64,000 nt of DNA, from assembly GCF_019492185.1 (NCBI RefSeq), contig NZ_JAICCF010000003.1, positions 248,001 to 312,000 of the forward strand. The letters are read 5' to 3'. The position numbers and the translations under genes were made by a program. The stretch is from Chitinophaga rhizophila (GTDB lineage: Bacteria > Bacteroidota > Bacteroidia > Chitinophagales > Chitinophagaceae). This document shows, piece after piece, positions 53,978 to 62,795 of the stretch (its first letter is position 1; each line of letters starts with the position of its first letter). The notes below the pieces were generated by a model. It was not told where the DNA came from and searched no databases. It saw nothing but the letters and a program-made list of their open reading frames with translations.

Positions 53978-54913
53978 CTAGTATTGCTCTTCCTGTATCG
54001 ACTCCAGGATACTTGCATAACTGACATAACGCTCTGCATCAATATCTCCTTCATTGACTGCGGCTTTAACCGCACATCCAGGTTCATTGATATGCAGACA
54101 GTTATTGAACTGACATTCAGTAATATAGGGCTGCATTTCCAGGAAATAATGCGAGAGCTCCGGCTTAGCGATGTCCACAATACCAAATTCCCGCACACCT
54201 GGCGTATCAATTAACTGACCGCCACCGGGCAGGTCGTACATTTCTGCATACGTTGTTGTATGTAGGCCTTTACCACTCCATCCACTTACTGCCTTTGTAC
54301 GCAAGTCAAGCCCCGGCAATAACCGGTTAATAAGGGAGGATTTACCTACACCAGAGTGCCCTGACATCAACGTCGTTTTATCTTTCATTTCGGCTTCCAA
54401 TACATCTATCCCTTCAGAGGTTTCTGCAGATACCAGCAGTACTCTATACCCTATTTCTTCATAAAGGACCTTCAGGTCAATAAACCTGTCCAGGTCTTTT
54501 TCTTTATAGATGTCCTTCTTATTGAACACAAGCGTCACAGGTATATGGTACGCCGCCGCAGTAACCAGGAATCTATCCATAAATCCATTGGAGGTTCTTG
54601 GCTCCTTTACTGTACAGATCAGCATCGCCTGATCAATATTGGCAGCTACAATGTGCTTCTGATTCTTTTTATGCGGAGAGCTCCGCACGATATAATTCCT
54701 TCTTGTGCCTATCTGCGTGATCATAGCATTATTGGCGGTAGCATCTCCATCCTCCCGTACAATCTCTACCATATCTCCTACTGCAATAGGGTTTGTAGAG
54801 GTAATATCTTCATCAATCTTCAATACACCTTTGATACGGGCCTGAAATATTTCGCCCTCAGCCGTTTTAGCTGTATACCAACTACCGGTAGATCTGTAAA
54901 TAGTTGCCTGCAA
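53978..54913 (-). CDS. rsgA: ribosome small-subunit GTPase RsgA (YjeQ)
   Basis: RsgA is a circularly permuted GTPase that checks late 30S assembly. The 311-residue protein has an OB-fold start (GEIFQARIKGVLKIDEDITSTNPIAVGD), the G4-like FNKKD before the G1 SGHSGVGKSS (permuted order), and the zinc motif C-x4-C-x-H-x5-C in ECQFNNCLHINEPGC. The likely start is a TTG at 54911-54913, because no ATG is available upstream in frame. Confidence 0.93.
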   Translation of the reverse strand: MQATIYRSTGSWYTAKTAEGEIFQARIKGVLKIDEDITSTNPIAVGDMVEIVREDGDATANNAMITQIGTRRNYIVRSSPHKKNQKHIVAANIDQAMLICTVKEPRTSNGFMDRFLVTAAAYHIPVTLVFNKKDIYKEKDLDRFIDLKVLYEEIGYRVLLVSAETSEGIDVLEAEMKDKTTLMSGHSGVGKSSLINRLLPGLDLRTKAVSGWSGKGLHTTTYAEMYDLPGGGQLIDTPGVREFGIVDIAKPELSHYFLEMQPYITECQFNNCLHINEPGCAVKAAVNEGDIDAERYVSYASILESIQEEQY

Positions 54914-55254
54914 ACAGTTAGATTTTAAGTGGTAAAGGTAGGACGTTTTTTAATTAGGTATATGTAATTCGGCATCAGCAACCAGAATGCATAGTATAGA
55001 CCAGCCCCCTCTACCAATAAGCTTCCTTCTATCCCACCAGACCTGCTGTCTATATTATATGTCCTAGGCAGTAAGTTATAAATGGGTTGTTGTAACCCGG
55101 ATGAGCTATCTATGTCAGATGAATCATCCGGCCCAGGGAGATCAGGCCTCCTTACATAATAACGAAGGGTGTCTCAATACTGAGACACCCTTCGTTATTA
55201 TCTTTATTATACCTATCAGTTGTTGCAATTATACCCTTAGCAACCTGCATATGG
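54914..55254. other. intergenic region between rsgA and batA
   Basis: This 341-bp stretch holds the terminator hairpin of the bat operon at 55156-55201. I saw no other recognisable element, only a 25-codon frame at 55082-55159 that is likely chance. Confidence 0.6.
55156..55201 (-). terminator. terminator downstream of batA
   Basis: Perfect 21-bp arms, beginning ATAATAACGAAGGG and ending CCCTTCGTTATTAT, flank the loop ATAC. It ends the moxR-bat operon. Confidence 0.8.
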
Positions 55255-56265
55255 CTATGGCAGACTTCTAAAAACTGTATACCGTAGTACAACTTCCAAT
55301 AGCATACAAGCCAACGCCAGTATTGCAAGCGGGAAGAAGTGCTCCGCAAAACGCTTATAGGAAGTGATCTCTACCTTTGTTTTTTCCAGTTTATCGATCT
55401 CACCGTAAATATTCTCTAGTTCTTTATTATTAGTAGCCCTGAAGTATTTACCACCGGTTTCTGCCGAGATCTTCTTCATGAGCGGTTCATCCAGCTGGAC
55501 GTCCTGCATTTGCATCTGGATAGAACCATCTGGCATAGTCATCGGGAATGGTGCTTTACCAACTGTTCCCACCCCAATTGTATACACGCGGATCTTAAAC
55601 GCTTTACTGATGTCCAAAGCTGTAAGCGGATCTATCAGGCCAGTATTGTTCACACCATCCGTTAGCAGAATGATGACCTTACTTTTAGCCTTGCTGGTAC
55701 GCAGACGGTCTACGGAAGTGGCAAGCCCCATCCCTATAGCGGTACCATCCTGTAGCATACCACTTTTCACCTGAGCAATCTGGTTTTTCAGTACTGCATG
55801 GTCTGTCGTGATCGGACATTGTGTAAAGCTTTCTCCGGAGAATATCACCAGACCAATACGGTCGCTGATACGGGTATCCACAAAGTTCATGGCTACCTTC
55901 TTGGCAGCTTCCAGCCTGTCTGGCTGTAAGTCCTGCGCAAGCATACTACCGGATATATCGATGGCCATTACAATATCAATACCTTCACTATCGATACTCT
56001 CAGAAGTATTGCTTGTTTGCGGACGAGCCAATGCTACTACCAATGCCGTAAATGCGAGTAAACGCAATACTAGCAATACCGGACGCATGGTCACCTTCCA
56101 GGATACGGGCAAACCCTTCAGCCCCTGCAGGGAAGACATTTCCATAGCAACCTGCCGCCGCTGCTGCCTGGCGATATACCAATAAATCATAACTGGTATC
56201 AGCGCCAGCAGTCCGAAGAAGGCTGGATGGGCAAATTCAATATTTTTCCAGATCGAAAAATCCAT
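55255..56265 (-). CDS. BatA-like VWA-domain membrane protein
   Basis: This 336-residue protein has an N-terminal membrane helix (about residues 17-32, GLLALIPVMIYWYIAR), a second helix near residues 62-80, and a von Willebrand factor A domain with the MIDAS motif D-I-S-G-S at 103-107 and T-D-G-V-N near 200. The C-terminal helix is near residue 310. It is the BatA homologue at the end of a moxR-DUF58-BatD-like-batA unit, named after Bacteroides aerotolerance genes. BatB and BatC do not follow. Confidence 0.92.
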   Translation of the reverse strand: MDFSIWKNIEFAHPAFFGLLALIPVMIYWYIARQQRRQVAMEMSSLQGLKGLPVSWKVTMRPVLLVLRLLAFTALVVALARPQTSNTSESIDSEGIDIVMAIDISGSMLAQDLQPDRLEAAKKVAMNFVDTRISDRIGLVIFSGESFTQCPITTDHAVLKNQIAQVKSGMLQDGTAIGMGLATSVDRLRTSKAKSKVIILLTDGVNNTGLIDPLTALDISKAFKIRVYTIGVGTVGKAPFPMTMPDGSIQMQMQDVQLDEPLMKKISAETGGKYFRATNNKELENIYGEIDKLEKTKVEITSYKRFAEHFFPLAILALACMLLEVVLRYTVFRSLP

Positions 56266-56299
56266 TTATTAATAATAATTTCTCTTTTCAAGGAGCGAC

Positions 56300-57292
56300 C
56301 TACTTAGCAGGCTGCTTTATTTCTTCTTTCCCGTTGTCTGCAGTTGCTGCTTTATTTGCCGCAGGCTTCGTCCACTCAACAATCTCCTGTGCATGCTGCA
56401 TTGCGCCCTCATGTTCTTCCGGAGAAGGCATCAGTTTCGCAAACTTAGCAAGATCTGCCAGACTTAACAGCGCACGCAGTTTATCGCGTTGCTGATTCAG
56501 AATGGTAACAGGTTTAATATGCTGTAACAACTCTTCTGTTGTCTGCTCAAGCGCAGGAATATTGAACTGGTTCTCGAAGTAGCTACGCAGGATATCGGTA
56601 AGGCGGGTATAATACTGTTTGCTATCACCTTGTTGCCATACCTTTTCCGCCTTCAGTTGCTGTAATTGCTGCAGGGCGATCTCGTAAGGAGGCACTACTG
56701 CTACTACAGGTACAGGTGCCTGTTTCTTAGGACGGCTACGAAGGTATACAAAGAGGCCTATGCCGATCAGGGCTACAGTTATACCTATTGCAAAGTACAG
56801 CCAGTAATCCCAGAAGCTCCAGGCTACCGTGCGTAAGCCTTTAATGGGCTTAAATGCCTGGGTGGTATCAACAGAGACCGTATTTACATCAATAAACAAC
56901 GGTGCGGTAAATGCAGAATCAGTAACATTACCACCGCTTGCCAGGTCGAAACGCAGTGCCGGTATATCCCATCGGCCAGAATCAAAACTGGTCAATACGA
57001 TAGTTTGTCCGAGTACCTTAGTATTACCTGCTGCGGTAGTATCGAGCTGAGAGCGGCGTACTACTTCAAAATGACCGAAGGAATCCGGTATCTGCGGGAA
57101 TACGATATCCATACCCTGTGGGGGCATAGTAGCCGAAAGACGCAACTGGATCTGTTCTCCGAGGCGGATGCTCTGCGTATCTACCGAAGCCTTTACTTCC
57201 CCCTGCTGCTGTGCGAAGGATGCGATAGGTGCCAGGATAAATCCAAGCAGGAAAAATAGAATAAAATGTTTAACTATAATCAGTTTAGCCAT
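56300..57292 (-). CDS. BatD-like envelope protein of the bat operon
   Basis: This 330-residue protein has a signal peptide (residues 1-27, ASFAQQ), a periplasmic beta-sandwich (EVKASVDTQSIRLGEQIQLRL, typical of BatD N-terminal domains), one membrane helix (residues 164-190, YWLYFAIGITVALIGIGLFVYL), and a cytoplasmic helical tail with YYTRLTDILRSYFENQFNIPALEQTTEELL. This resembles DUF4381/BatD-type proteins and is much shorter than full BatD. Its place between DUF58 and batA is usual for this operon. Confidence 0.82.
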   Translation of the reverse strand: MAKLIIVKHFILFFLLGFILAPIASFAQQQGEVKASVDTQSIRLGEQIQLRLSATMPPQGMDIVFPQIPDSFGHFEVVRRSQLDTTAAGNTKVLGQTIVLTSFDSGRWDIPALRFDLASGGNVTDSAFTAPLFIDVNTVSVDTTQAFKPIKGLRTVAWSFWDYWLYFAIGITVALIGIGLFVYLRSRPKKQAPVPVVAVVPPYEIALQQLQQLKAEKVWQQGDSKQYYTRLTDILRSYFENQFNIPALEQTTEELLQHIKPVTILNQQRDKLRALLSLADLAKFAKLMPSPEEHEGAMQHAQEIVEWTKPAANKAATADNGKEEIKQPAK

Positions 57293-57318
57293 GTTAATAC
57301 TTGCTCAGCTTTTGACTA

Positions 57319-58182
57319 TCACCTGTTTACGAAAAAGTTCTGCAAGGCTCTCACATAATCTTCATCAGTACGGATACTGACAAGACTTGCGCCGCTTTTC
57401 TTAAATGCATTACTGCAATACTGCACATGCTGGTTGAACTGATGGGTATAGTATTGCTGGACCTTTTTATCAGAAGAATCCACCCACTGACGCTCGCCTG
57501 TTTCCAGGTCATTCATCTGGATCAACCCTACTGAAGGCAGTTCCTTGTCGCGCTGGTCATATACGTGTATACCGACCATGTCATGCCTTTTAGAGGCAAT
57601 ATTCAACGCGTCCTGATAATTGCCGGTCAGGAAGTCACTCATCAGAAATACGATACTTCTCTTTTTAGCGGCATTATTGAAGAAACGAAGGGTTTCTTTA
57701 ATATTAGTGCCTTTACGCTTAGGCTCAAAAGAGATCAGTTCGCGGATAATGAACAGGATATGCGATTTACCTTTCTTAGGCGGGATGTATTTCTCAACGC
57801 CATCACTAAAGAAGATAACGCCTACTTTGTCATTGTTGTTAATAGCGGAAAACGCCAATACGGCACATAATTCAGTAATCATGTTCCGTTTGTTCTGTTT
57901 GGAGGTGCCAAAGATGGAGCTTTCACTCACATCTACCATGAGCATCACAGTGAGTTCGCGTTCTTCTTCAAATACCTTCACAAACGGGTGATTGAAACGC
58001 GCAGTCACATTCCAGTCGATAGACCGGATATCATCTCCAAACTGATATTCTCTTACTTCACTGAACGACATACCACGCCCTTTGAAGGCACTATGGTACT
58101 CACCTGAGAAGATGTGGTTGGAGAGGCCCCTGGTTTTGATTTCCAACCTCCTTACCCTTTTTAATATTTCTGCAGTATCCAC
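57319..58182 (-). CDS. DUF58-domain protein of the moxR-bat operon
   Basis: This 287-residue soluble protein has the DUF58 signature GRGMSFSEVREYQFGDDIRSIDWNVTARFNHPFVKVFEEERE (about residues 36-76) followed by a VWA-like MIDAS motif, DVSESS. DUF58 proteins always occur with MoxR ATPases and are thought to recruit substrates. The start is a GTG at 58180-58182. It lies between moxR and the BatD-like gene. Confidence 0.93.
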   Translation of the reverse strand: MDTAEILKRVRRLEIKTRGLSNHIFSGEYHSAFKGRGMSFSEVREYQFGDDIRSIDWNVTARFNHPFVKVFEEERELTVMLMVDVSESSIFGTSKQNKRNMITELCAVLAFSAINNNDKVGVIFFSDGVEKYIPPKKGKSHILFIIRELISFEPKRKGTNIKETLRFFNNAAKKRSIVFLMSDFLTGNYQDALNIASKRHDMVGIHVYDQRDKELPSVGLIQMNDLETGERQWVDSSDKKVQQYYTHQFNQHVQYCSNAFKKSGASLVSIRTDEDYVRALQNFFVNR

Positions 58183-58232
58183 CGGTAATGATTAATATGA
58201 ATAATGAGTACTACTCCTGATCCCTATAACGA

Positions 58233-59234
58233 TCAAGGTACTTCAACTGCATTCAGGATCTCGCTGAGGATGTTCTCGCTGGTTACATTTTCTGCCTCCG
58301 CTTCGTAGGTAAGACCTACACGGTGACGCATAACATCAAAGCAGATGCTGCGTACATCTTCAGGAATCACATAACCTCTGCGTTTTGTAAATGCATACGC
58401 TTTTGCGGCCAGTGCAAGACTGATACTCGCCCTTGGCGAACCACCATATGCAATCAATGGCTTCAGCTTCTGGAGCTTGTAATCTTCAGGGTTACGGGTA
58501 GCAAATACGATATCAATGATGTAGCGCTCAATTTTCTCATCCATGTATACCTCACGCACCAGCTTACGCGCCTCCATAATATCAGAAGGCTGTACAACAG
58601 GATTGATTGACACTGCCGCCTGCGGATTCAGGTTCTGACGGATGATATGACGCTCTTCATCTTTAGTAGGATACCCGATGGTTACTTTCAGCATGAAACG
58701 GTCTACTTGTGCTTCCGGAAGCATATAAGTACCTTCCTGTTCTATCGGGTTCTGAGTAGCCAGTACCAGGAACGGATCGTCCAGCTTGAAAGTAGTATCC
58801 CCAATAGTAATCTGCCTTTCCTGCATCGCTTCCAGCAGCGCACTCTGCACCTTGGCCGGGGCACGGTTGATCTCATCCGCCAGGATAAAGTTGGCGAAGA
58901 TAGGACCGCGGCGCACCACAAACTCATTCTTCTGCTGGTTAAATAACATAGTACCTATCACGTCGGCAGGCAGCAGGTCCGGGGTGAACTGAATACGGCT
59001 GAATTTAGCGTTAATTGCTGATGACAGGGATTTGATGGACAACGTCTTTGCCAGACCAGGTACCCCTTCCAGCAACACGTGACCACCTGCCAGCAGGCCG
59101 ATAAGCAACCTTTCTACCATGTAACGCTGACCAACGATCACCTTACTCAGTTCCAGGTTCAGCAGGTCCACAAATGCGCTGGCCTGATGAATCTTTTCGT
59201 TCAATTGACGGATATCATACGATGTATTCTCCAT
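58233..59234 (-). CDS. MoxR-family AAA+ ATPase
   Basis: This 333-residue AAA+ ATPase has Walker A GVPGLAKT at residues 57-64, Walker B ILADEINRA at 117-125 and sensor 1 ATQNPIEQEGTYMLPEAQVDRFML. MoxR ATPases act as chaperones for VWA-protein complexes, which fits the DUF58 and BatA neighbours. It is the first gene of the bat operon, with a TACTTTAG box (one mismatch) 25 bp upstream. Confidence 0.95.
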   Translation of the reverse strand: MENTSYDIRQLNEKIHQASAFVDLLNLELSKVIVGQRYMVERLLIGLLAGGHVLLEGVPGLAKTLSIKSLSSAINAKFSRIQFTPDLLPADVIGTMLFNQQKNEFVVRRGPIFANFILADEINRAPAKVQSALLEAMQERQITIGDTTFKLDDPFLVLATQNPIEQEGTYMLPEAQVDRFMLKVTIGYPTKDEERHIIRQNLNPQAAVSINPVVQPSDIMEARKLVREVYMDEKIERYIIDIVFATRNPEDYKLQKLKPLIAYGGSPRASISLALAAKAYAFTKRRGYVIPEDVRSICFDVMRHRVGLTYEAEAENVTSENILSEILNAVEVP

Positions 59235-59547
59235 GCTTATATATTATTTACAAGTTTGCTAAAGTAAACATTCCGCAGGTAATACCCCGCGCCCGGCGCA
59301 GGAATAGCCCGTTAAAATGCTGTTAATAATAACATTATAAATGACAAATTACGAATTAACGTCCATGATTATCAGGGTACTCAGGTTTTTCCAGGTGTGC
59401 CTATATCAGAAAATGGTCATTCATAAGTTGCACTATACTATGCGACCAAATTAATAAAGGCCGCGCATATTTATATCATCTTTTTTTATAACGTACATTT
59501 GCTCCTGAAACTTCTCCATACGGAGCTCATAATTAAATATTTAGAAG
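59235..59547. other. divergent intergenic region between moxR and a hypothetical gene
   Basis: It holds the moxR promoter region (TACTTTAG on the minus strand at 59259-59266) and a TACATTTG box at 59494 for the gene to the right. Nothing else was recognised. Confidence 0.6.
59494..59501 (+). promoter_or_regulatory. -7 box for the hypothetical gene at 59548
   Basis: TACATTTG then C is an exact match about 47 bp before the ATG. Confidence 0.6.
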
Positions 59548-59889
59548 ATGCAGGATGATTTTGCGCAGCAATGGAAACGGGTAGAAGAGATGCTTACCGA
59601 GCGTTTCGGCAAGAAGCCAAACATGGAAGCCATCCTTTTTTTGATCGGTATCCAGGAGCTGAACCATATAAAAAAGAAATTTACTAAAGAACAGAAACAG
59701 GACCTCATGCACGTGGCCACCTGTACCCTGTTGAGTCAAAGCGGCTACTATGAAGTAGAAGGCCGTGACAAAGATGGCTGGCCCCATTTTAAGGAAGTAC
59801 AACCCGTTCCTAAAATGAGCATGCCGGAACAGGAAAGATTTTTACAGGAGCATATCATTGCTTACTTTGACGATCTTGAGGGGCGCTAA
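59548..59889 (+). CDS. conserved small protein, unknown function
   Basis: This 113-residue soluble protein has no signal peptide or membrane helix. It has an acidic, helical look (FAQQWKRVEEMLTERFGKKPNMEAILFLIGIQEL; KEQKQDLMHVATCTLLSQSGYYEV). Small proteins of this kind are widespread in the phylum, but I cannot name a family. It has its own promoter and terminator. Confidence 0.7.
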   Translation: MQDDFAQQWKRVEEMLTERFGKKPNMEAILFLIGIQELNHIKKKFTKEQKQDLMHVATCTLLSQSGYYEVEGRDKDGWPHFKEVQPVPKMSMPEQERFLQEHIIAYFDDLEGR

Positions 59890-59952
59890 CCAGCGCTCCT
59901 CCTCTTCAGAGGTTATAAACCCAAGGCAATAACCCGACCTTAGCTGATTCCC

Positions 59953-59998
59953 CAAGGCCCAGACTTCCCGTTAATCCGGAAGACCTTGCTTTTTTTTT
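59953..59998 (+). terminator. terminator after the small conserved gene
   Basis: CAAGG and CTTCC arms pair with GGAAG and CCTTG around a loop, followed by a nine-T tract. Confidence 0.6.
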
Positions 59999-60176
59999 AC
60001 ATGATAAGCCGACACGCTTACCTGCTAATAACTGTTAACCTGGTAACAGGTTACTCCGGGCAGTAGCTTAGATATTCCGGAACATATTGATAAGGGAATG
60101 CGTTTTGTATGAGACAACAGGATCATAACAATTTGCTGAAAACCGGCTCAGGAAAAAATATTTATAATATACCCGC

Positions 60177-60839
60177 ATGAAAAAACAGTTACTACTGCTA
60201 TTATTGCTACTCTCCTTTGGTACTACTCTTATGGCTAAAAACCGGAAAGTAAAGATTATTACGCCTTATGGCACTATGATTATAAAGCTGTATGATCAAA
60301 CGCCGCAGCACAGAGATAACTTCATAAAACTGGTAAAAGCCCACTTTTATGACAGCACACTTTTTCACCGCGTTATCAACACCTTCATGATTCAAGGTGG
60401 TGATCCTGAGTCAAAACATGCACAACCCGGCGCTATGCTGGGTAACGGCGATACTGACTATACCATACCGGCTGAATTTCAACTGGATCTCTTTCATGCA
60501 AAAGGCGCACTGGCTGCCGCACGCGATGACAATCCGACGAAAGCAAGCTCCGGCTGCCAGTTCTATATTGTGCACGGAAAGAAATGGACAGACGAACAAC
60601 TTGATAAACTCGAAAAAACACGACTCGGTGGTCGGAAGATACCTGTCGATCAAAGGGAATACTATAAGCAATACGGTGGTACGCCACAGCTAGACCAAAG
60701 CTATACCGTTTTCGGACAGGTAGTTAAAGGACTTGATGTGATCGATAAAATCGCCACACTTAAAACAGATAGTCATGATCGTCCTGTTACAGACGTGCCT
60801 ATGAAGATCAGAATCATACACAAGTTCCTTTTCTTCTAG
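60177..60839 (+). CDS. cyclophilin-type peptidyl-prolyl cis-trans isomerase, exported
   Basis: This 220-residue isomerase has a signal peptide (residues 1-20) and a cyclophilin domain. Catalytic motifs are F-H-R-V at 63-66, F-M-I-Q-G-G-D-P at 70-77, and the SSGCQFYIVH segment. The insertion LDKLEKTRLGGRKIPVDQREYYKQYGG near residues 142-168 is common in Bacteroidota periplasmic cyclophilins. It helps fold secreted proteins. Confidence 0.93.
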   Translation: MKKQLLLLLLLLSFGTTLMAKNRKVKIITPYGTMIIKLYDQTPQHRDNFIKLVKAHFYDSTLFHRVINTFMIQGGDPESKHAQPGAMLGNGDTDYTIPAEFQLDLFHAKGALAAARDDNPTKASSGCQFYIVHGKKWTDEQLDKLEKTRLGGRKIPVDQREYYKQYGGTPQLDQSYTVFGQVVKGLDVIDKIATLKTDSHDRPVTDVPMKIRIIHKFLFF

Positions 60840-60892
60840 GCTACTATTCAACGGGAATTTCATTAATTTTACCGCTTAAAATCAAACTTGCC

Positions 60893-61273
60893 ATGAATTT
60901 TCCATCAAACCTGCGTTACACCAAAGACCATGAATGGGTATTACTGGAAGGTAATACAGCAACTATCGGCATCACTGAATTTGCACAGCGCGAATTAGGC
61001 GATATCGTTTTTGTAGACATTCCAACCGTAGGTAAATCACTGGAAGCCGAAGATGTATTCGGTACAGTAGAAGCCGTGAAAACCGTTTCTGACCTGTTCC
61101 TGCCAGTTGCTGGTACTATCAACGAAATCAACCCCGAACTGGATGGTTCTCCGGAGTTGGTAAACCAGGAACCATATGGCGATGGCTGGATGGTTAAAAT
61201 GACCGTTAACAATCCTGCTGATGTAGCAAACCTGCTCAGTGCTGAAGCTTATCAGGCACTTGTTGGCGAATAA
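60893..61273 (+). CDS. gcvH: glycine cleavage system H protein
   Basis: GcvH carries the lipoyl arm of the glycine cleavage system. The 126-residue protein has RYTKDHEWVLLEGNTATIGITEFAQRELGD near the start and the lipoylated lysine K63 in VEAVKTVSDL. The length is normal. No other gcv genes are in the window. Confidence 0.97.
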   Translation: MNFPSNLRYTKDHEWVLLEGNTATIGITEFAQRELGDIVFVDIPTVGKSLEAEDVFGTVEAVKTVSDLFLPVAGTINEINPELDGSPELVNQEPYGDGWMVKMTVNNPADVANLLSAEAYQALVGE

Positions 61274-61313
61274 TCTGCTTACTCTCCACACGATACTTTA
61301 ATAAAAGGTTAAA

Positions 61314-61327
61314 AAGGGTATACCCTT
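61314..61327. repeat. 14-bp perfect palindrome
   Basis: AAGGGTATACCCTT is self-complementary. It lies between gcvH and the VanZ-like gene, just before an 11-bp inverted repeat. Confidence 0.6.
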
Positions 61328-61339
61328 ACAAAGTTTAAG

Positions 61340-61375
61340 GTTATAAGGTTGGTAACAACTTTATAACCTTATAAC
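61340..61375. repeat. 11-bp inverted repeat before the VanZ-like gene
   Basis: GTTATAAGGTT at 61340-61350 and AACCTTATAAC at 61365-61375 form a hairpin that ends 12 bp before the ATG at 61388. It could be a gcvH terminator or a leader hairpin. Confidence 0.55.
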
Positions 61376-61387
61376 TTTACAGACTAA

Positions 61388-61789
61388 ATGTTTTTGACAG
61401 TGCCAGCAATGAGAATTATTCGATATTACCTGCCAGCGACGATCTGGATTTTATTGGTACTGTATTTATGTACAATTCCAGGAGAAAAGCTGCCATCAGA
61501 TCCTTTCTTTGAAAAGATCCATATGGACAAGCTCGTACATGTAGCCTTATTCGGTGGTACAGTGTTTTTCCTGTGCCTTGGTGTATATCTTCAGAAGAGA
61601 GTCATCTCTAAGTTCACCCTCACTATTATCGCTATTTCAGCAGCATTCTATGGCCTGATCATAGAATACATCCAGAAATACCTTGCCGTACATCGCAGCT
61701 TTGATATGAGTGATGTTGCCGCTGATACAGTAGGCGCTGTTGCTGGTATCATCGCATTCAATCTGGTCAGGAAATGGTGGCTTAAATAG
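61388..61789 (+). CDS. VanZ-family small membrane protein
   Basis: This 133-residue protein has about four membrane helices and the VanZ-like pattern LYLCTIPGEKLPSD, then MDKLVHVALFGGTVFFL, and a last segment SDVAADTVGAVAGIIAF. VanZ in Enterococcus gives low-level teicoplanin resistance, but most VanZ-like proteins have no known role. The start could be ATG 61388 or 61409. The gene overlaps the convergent CDF gene by 8 bp. Confidence 0.85.
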   Translation: MFLTVPAMRIIRYYLPATIWILLVLYLCTIPGEKLPSDPFFEKIHMDKLVHVALFGGTVFFLCLGVYLQKRVISKFTLTIIAISAAFYGLIIEYIQKYLAVHRSFDMSDVAADTVGAVAGIIAFNLVRKWWLK

Positions 61790-62693
61790 CTCCCTTATCC
61801 GGCTCGGGCTGTATAATAATGAAATGTATAAGCGGATAAGCAGTCATAATCTGCTGCCTGATTCGTACAATCGCTTCATTGATACTTTCTGTTGCCAGTT
61901 CTTCCCTGAATGTTACCATTAGTAGCAACATCACCTCTTCAGGCGACTGATAAGTAGAAAATATATGCTGCATCTTCAGTATCGCCGGGTCGCTTTCTAC
62001 CAGCTTCCTGATATGCTGCTGGGTAGATGGCGCAATACCTTCTCCCATCAGCAGACTTCTACTTTCCCTCGCCAGCAATACTGACACAATAGTCAGGATA
62101 ATACCCACTATTACTGAGGCGACTCCGTCCAGATACGGATTGTTGTAATAGTGCCCCAGGTATACCATCATTGCTACCACCAACAAGCCAATCACCGCAG
62201 CGCCATCTTCAAAAAGCACAATAAAGCTGGCCGGATCTTTACTCCGGTGAATAGCTGTCCACCATGACAGGTCACCCCGTACCTTATCAAACTCCTTAAT
62301 CGCTACAACCAGCGAAGCGCCTTCAAATATCAATGAAAATGCAAGTACAACATAATTCCAGGTAGGATCCTCCAGGGGAGGGGGATGCTTGATATGTATC
62401 ACGCCCTGGTAAAAAGAGATACAACCGCCAATACCAAAGATCAGTATCGAGACAATGAATGACCAGAAGTACACTTCCTTACCATACCCGAAAGGACGGC
62501 GCTCATCCGGAGATCGTTTGCTGCGCCTGATTCCAAATAACAGCAATACCTGGTTGGTAGTATCGACCAGGGAATGAACGCCTTCAGATATCATAGCGGA
62601 ACTGCTGGTCGCAGCGCCTGATATAAATTTAATGACTGCTATCAGCAGATTGGCCGCCAGCGCGGTATAGATAGTTTTATTATTAGCCGCCAT
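61782..62693 (-). CDS. cation diffusion facilitator (CDF) family transporter
   Basis: This 303-residue inner-membrane metal/proton antiporter has the CDF signature with the H-x3-D pair in ISEGVHSLVDTTNQ and further acidic residues in FEDGAAVIGLL, followed by a cytoplasmic domain (GIAPSTQQHIRKLVESDPAIL). It probably exports zinc or iron/manganese. The frame is open to a TTG at 62735, but ATG 62693 is preferred because the terminator of the upstream gene covers the longer version. Confidence 0.92.
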   Translation of the reverse strand: MAANNKTIYTALAANLLIAVIKFISGAATSSSAMISEGVHSLVDTTNQVLLLFGIRRSKRSPDERRPFGYGKEVYFWSFIVSILIFGIGGCISFYQGVIHIKHPPPLEDPTWNYVVLAFSLIFEGASLVVAIKEFDKVRGDLSWWTAIHRSKDPASFIVLFEDGAAVIGLLVVAMMVYLGHYYNNPYLDGVASVIVGIILTIVSVLLARESRSLLMGEGIAPSTQQHIRKLVESDPAILKMQHIFSTYQSPEEVMLLLMVTFREELATESINEAIVRIRQQIMTAYPLIHFIIIQPEPDKGAI

Positions 62694-62732
62694 AAGTGCT
62701 GACAATGGCCGCAAAATCGTGCCAACCAACCA

Positions 62733-62767
62733 CAAAAAGAAGCGCCCCTGCTGTTGCAGAGGCGCCC
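62733..62767 (-). terminator. terminator of the OmpA lipoprotein gene
   Basis: The minus-strand stem GCGCC-T-CTGC pairs with GCAG-G-GGCGC and is followed by a T-rich tract (TTCTTTTTG). It lies between the two minus-strand genes. Confidence 0.75.
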
Positions 62768-62795
62768 GAATATATCTGTATAAGTTAAATACCTG

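Noticed and set aside
55082..55159. A 25-codon frame (MGCCNPDELSMSDESSG and onwards) upstream of the bat terminator.
   Set aside because: It is short, has no promoter, and overlaps the terminator stem. It is likely chance.
60840..60892. A glycine riboswitch upstream of gcvH.
   Set aside because: Only 53 bp separate gcvH from the previous gene, too short for the aptamer, and no conserved fold was seen.
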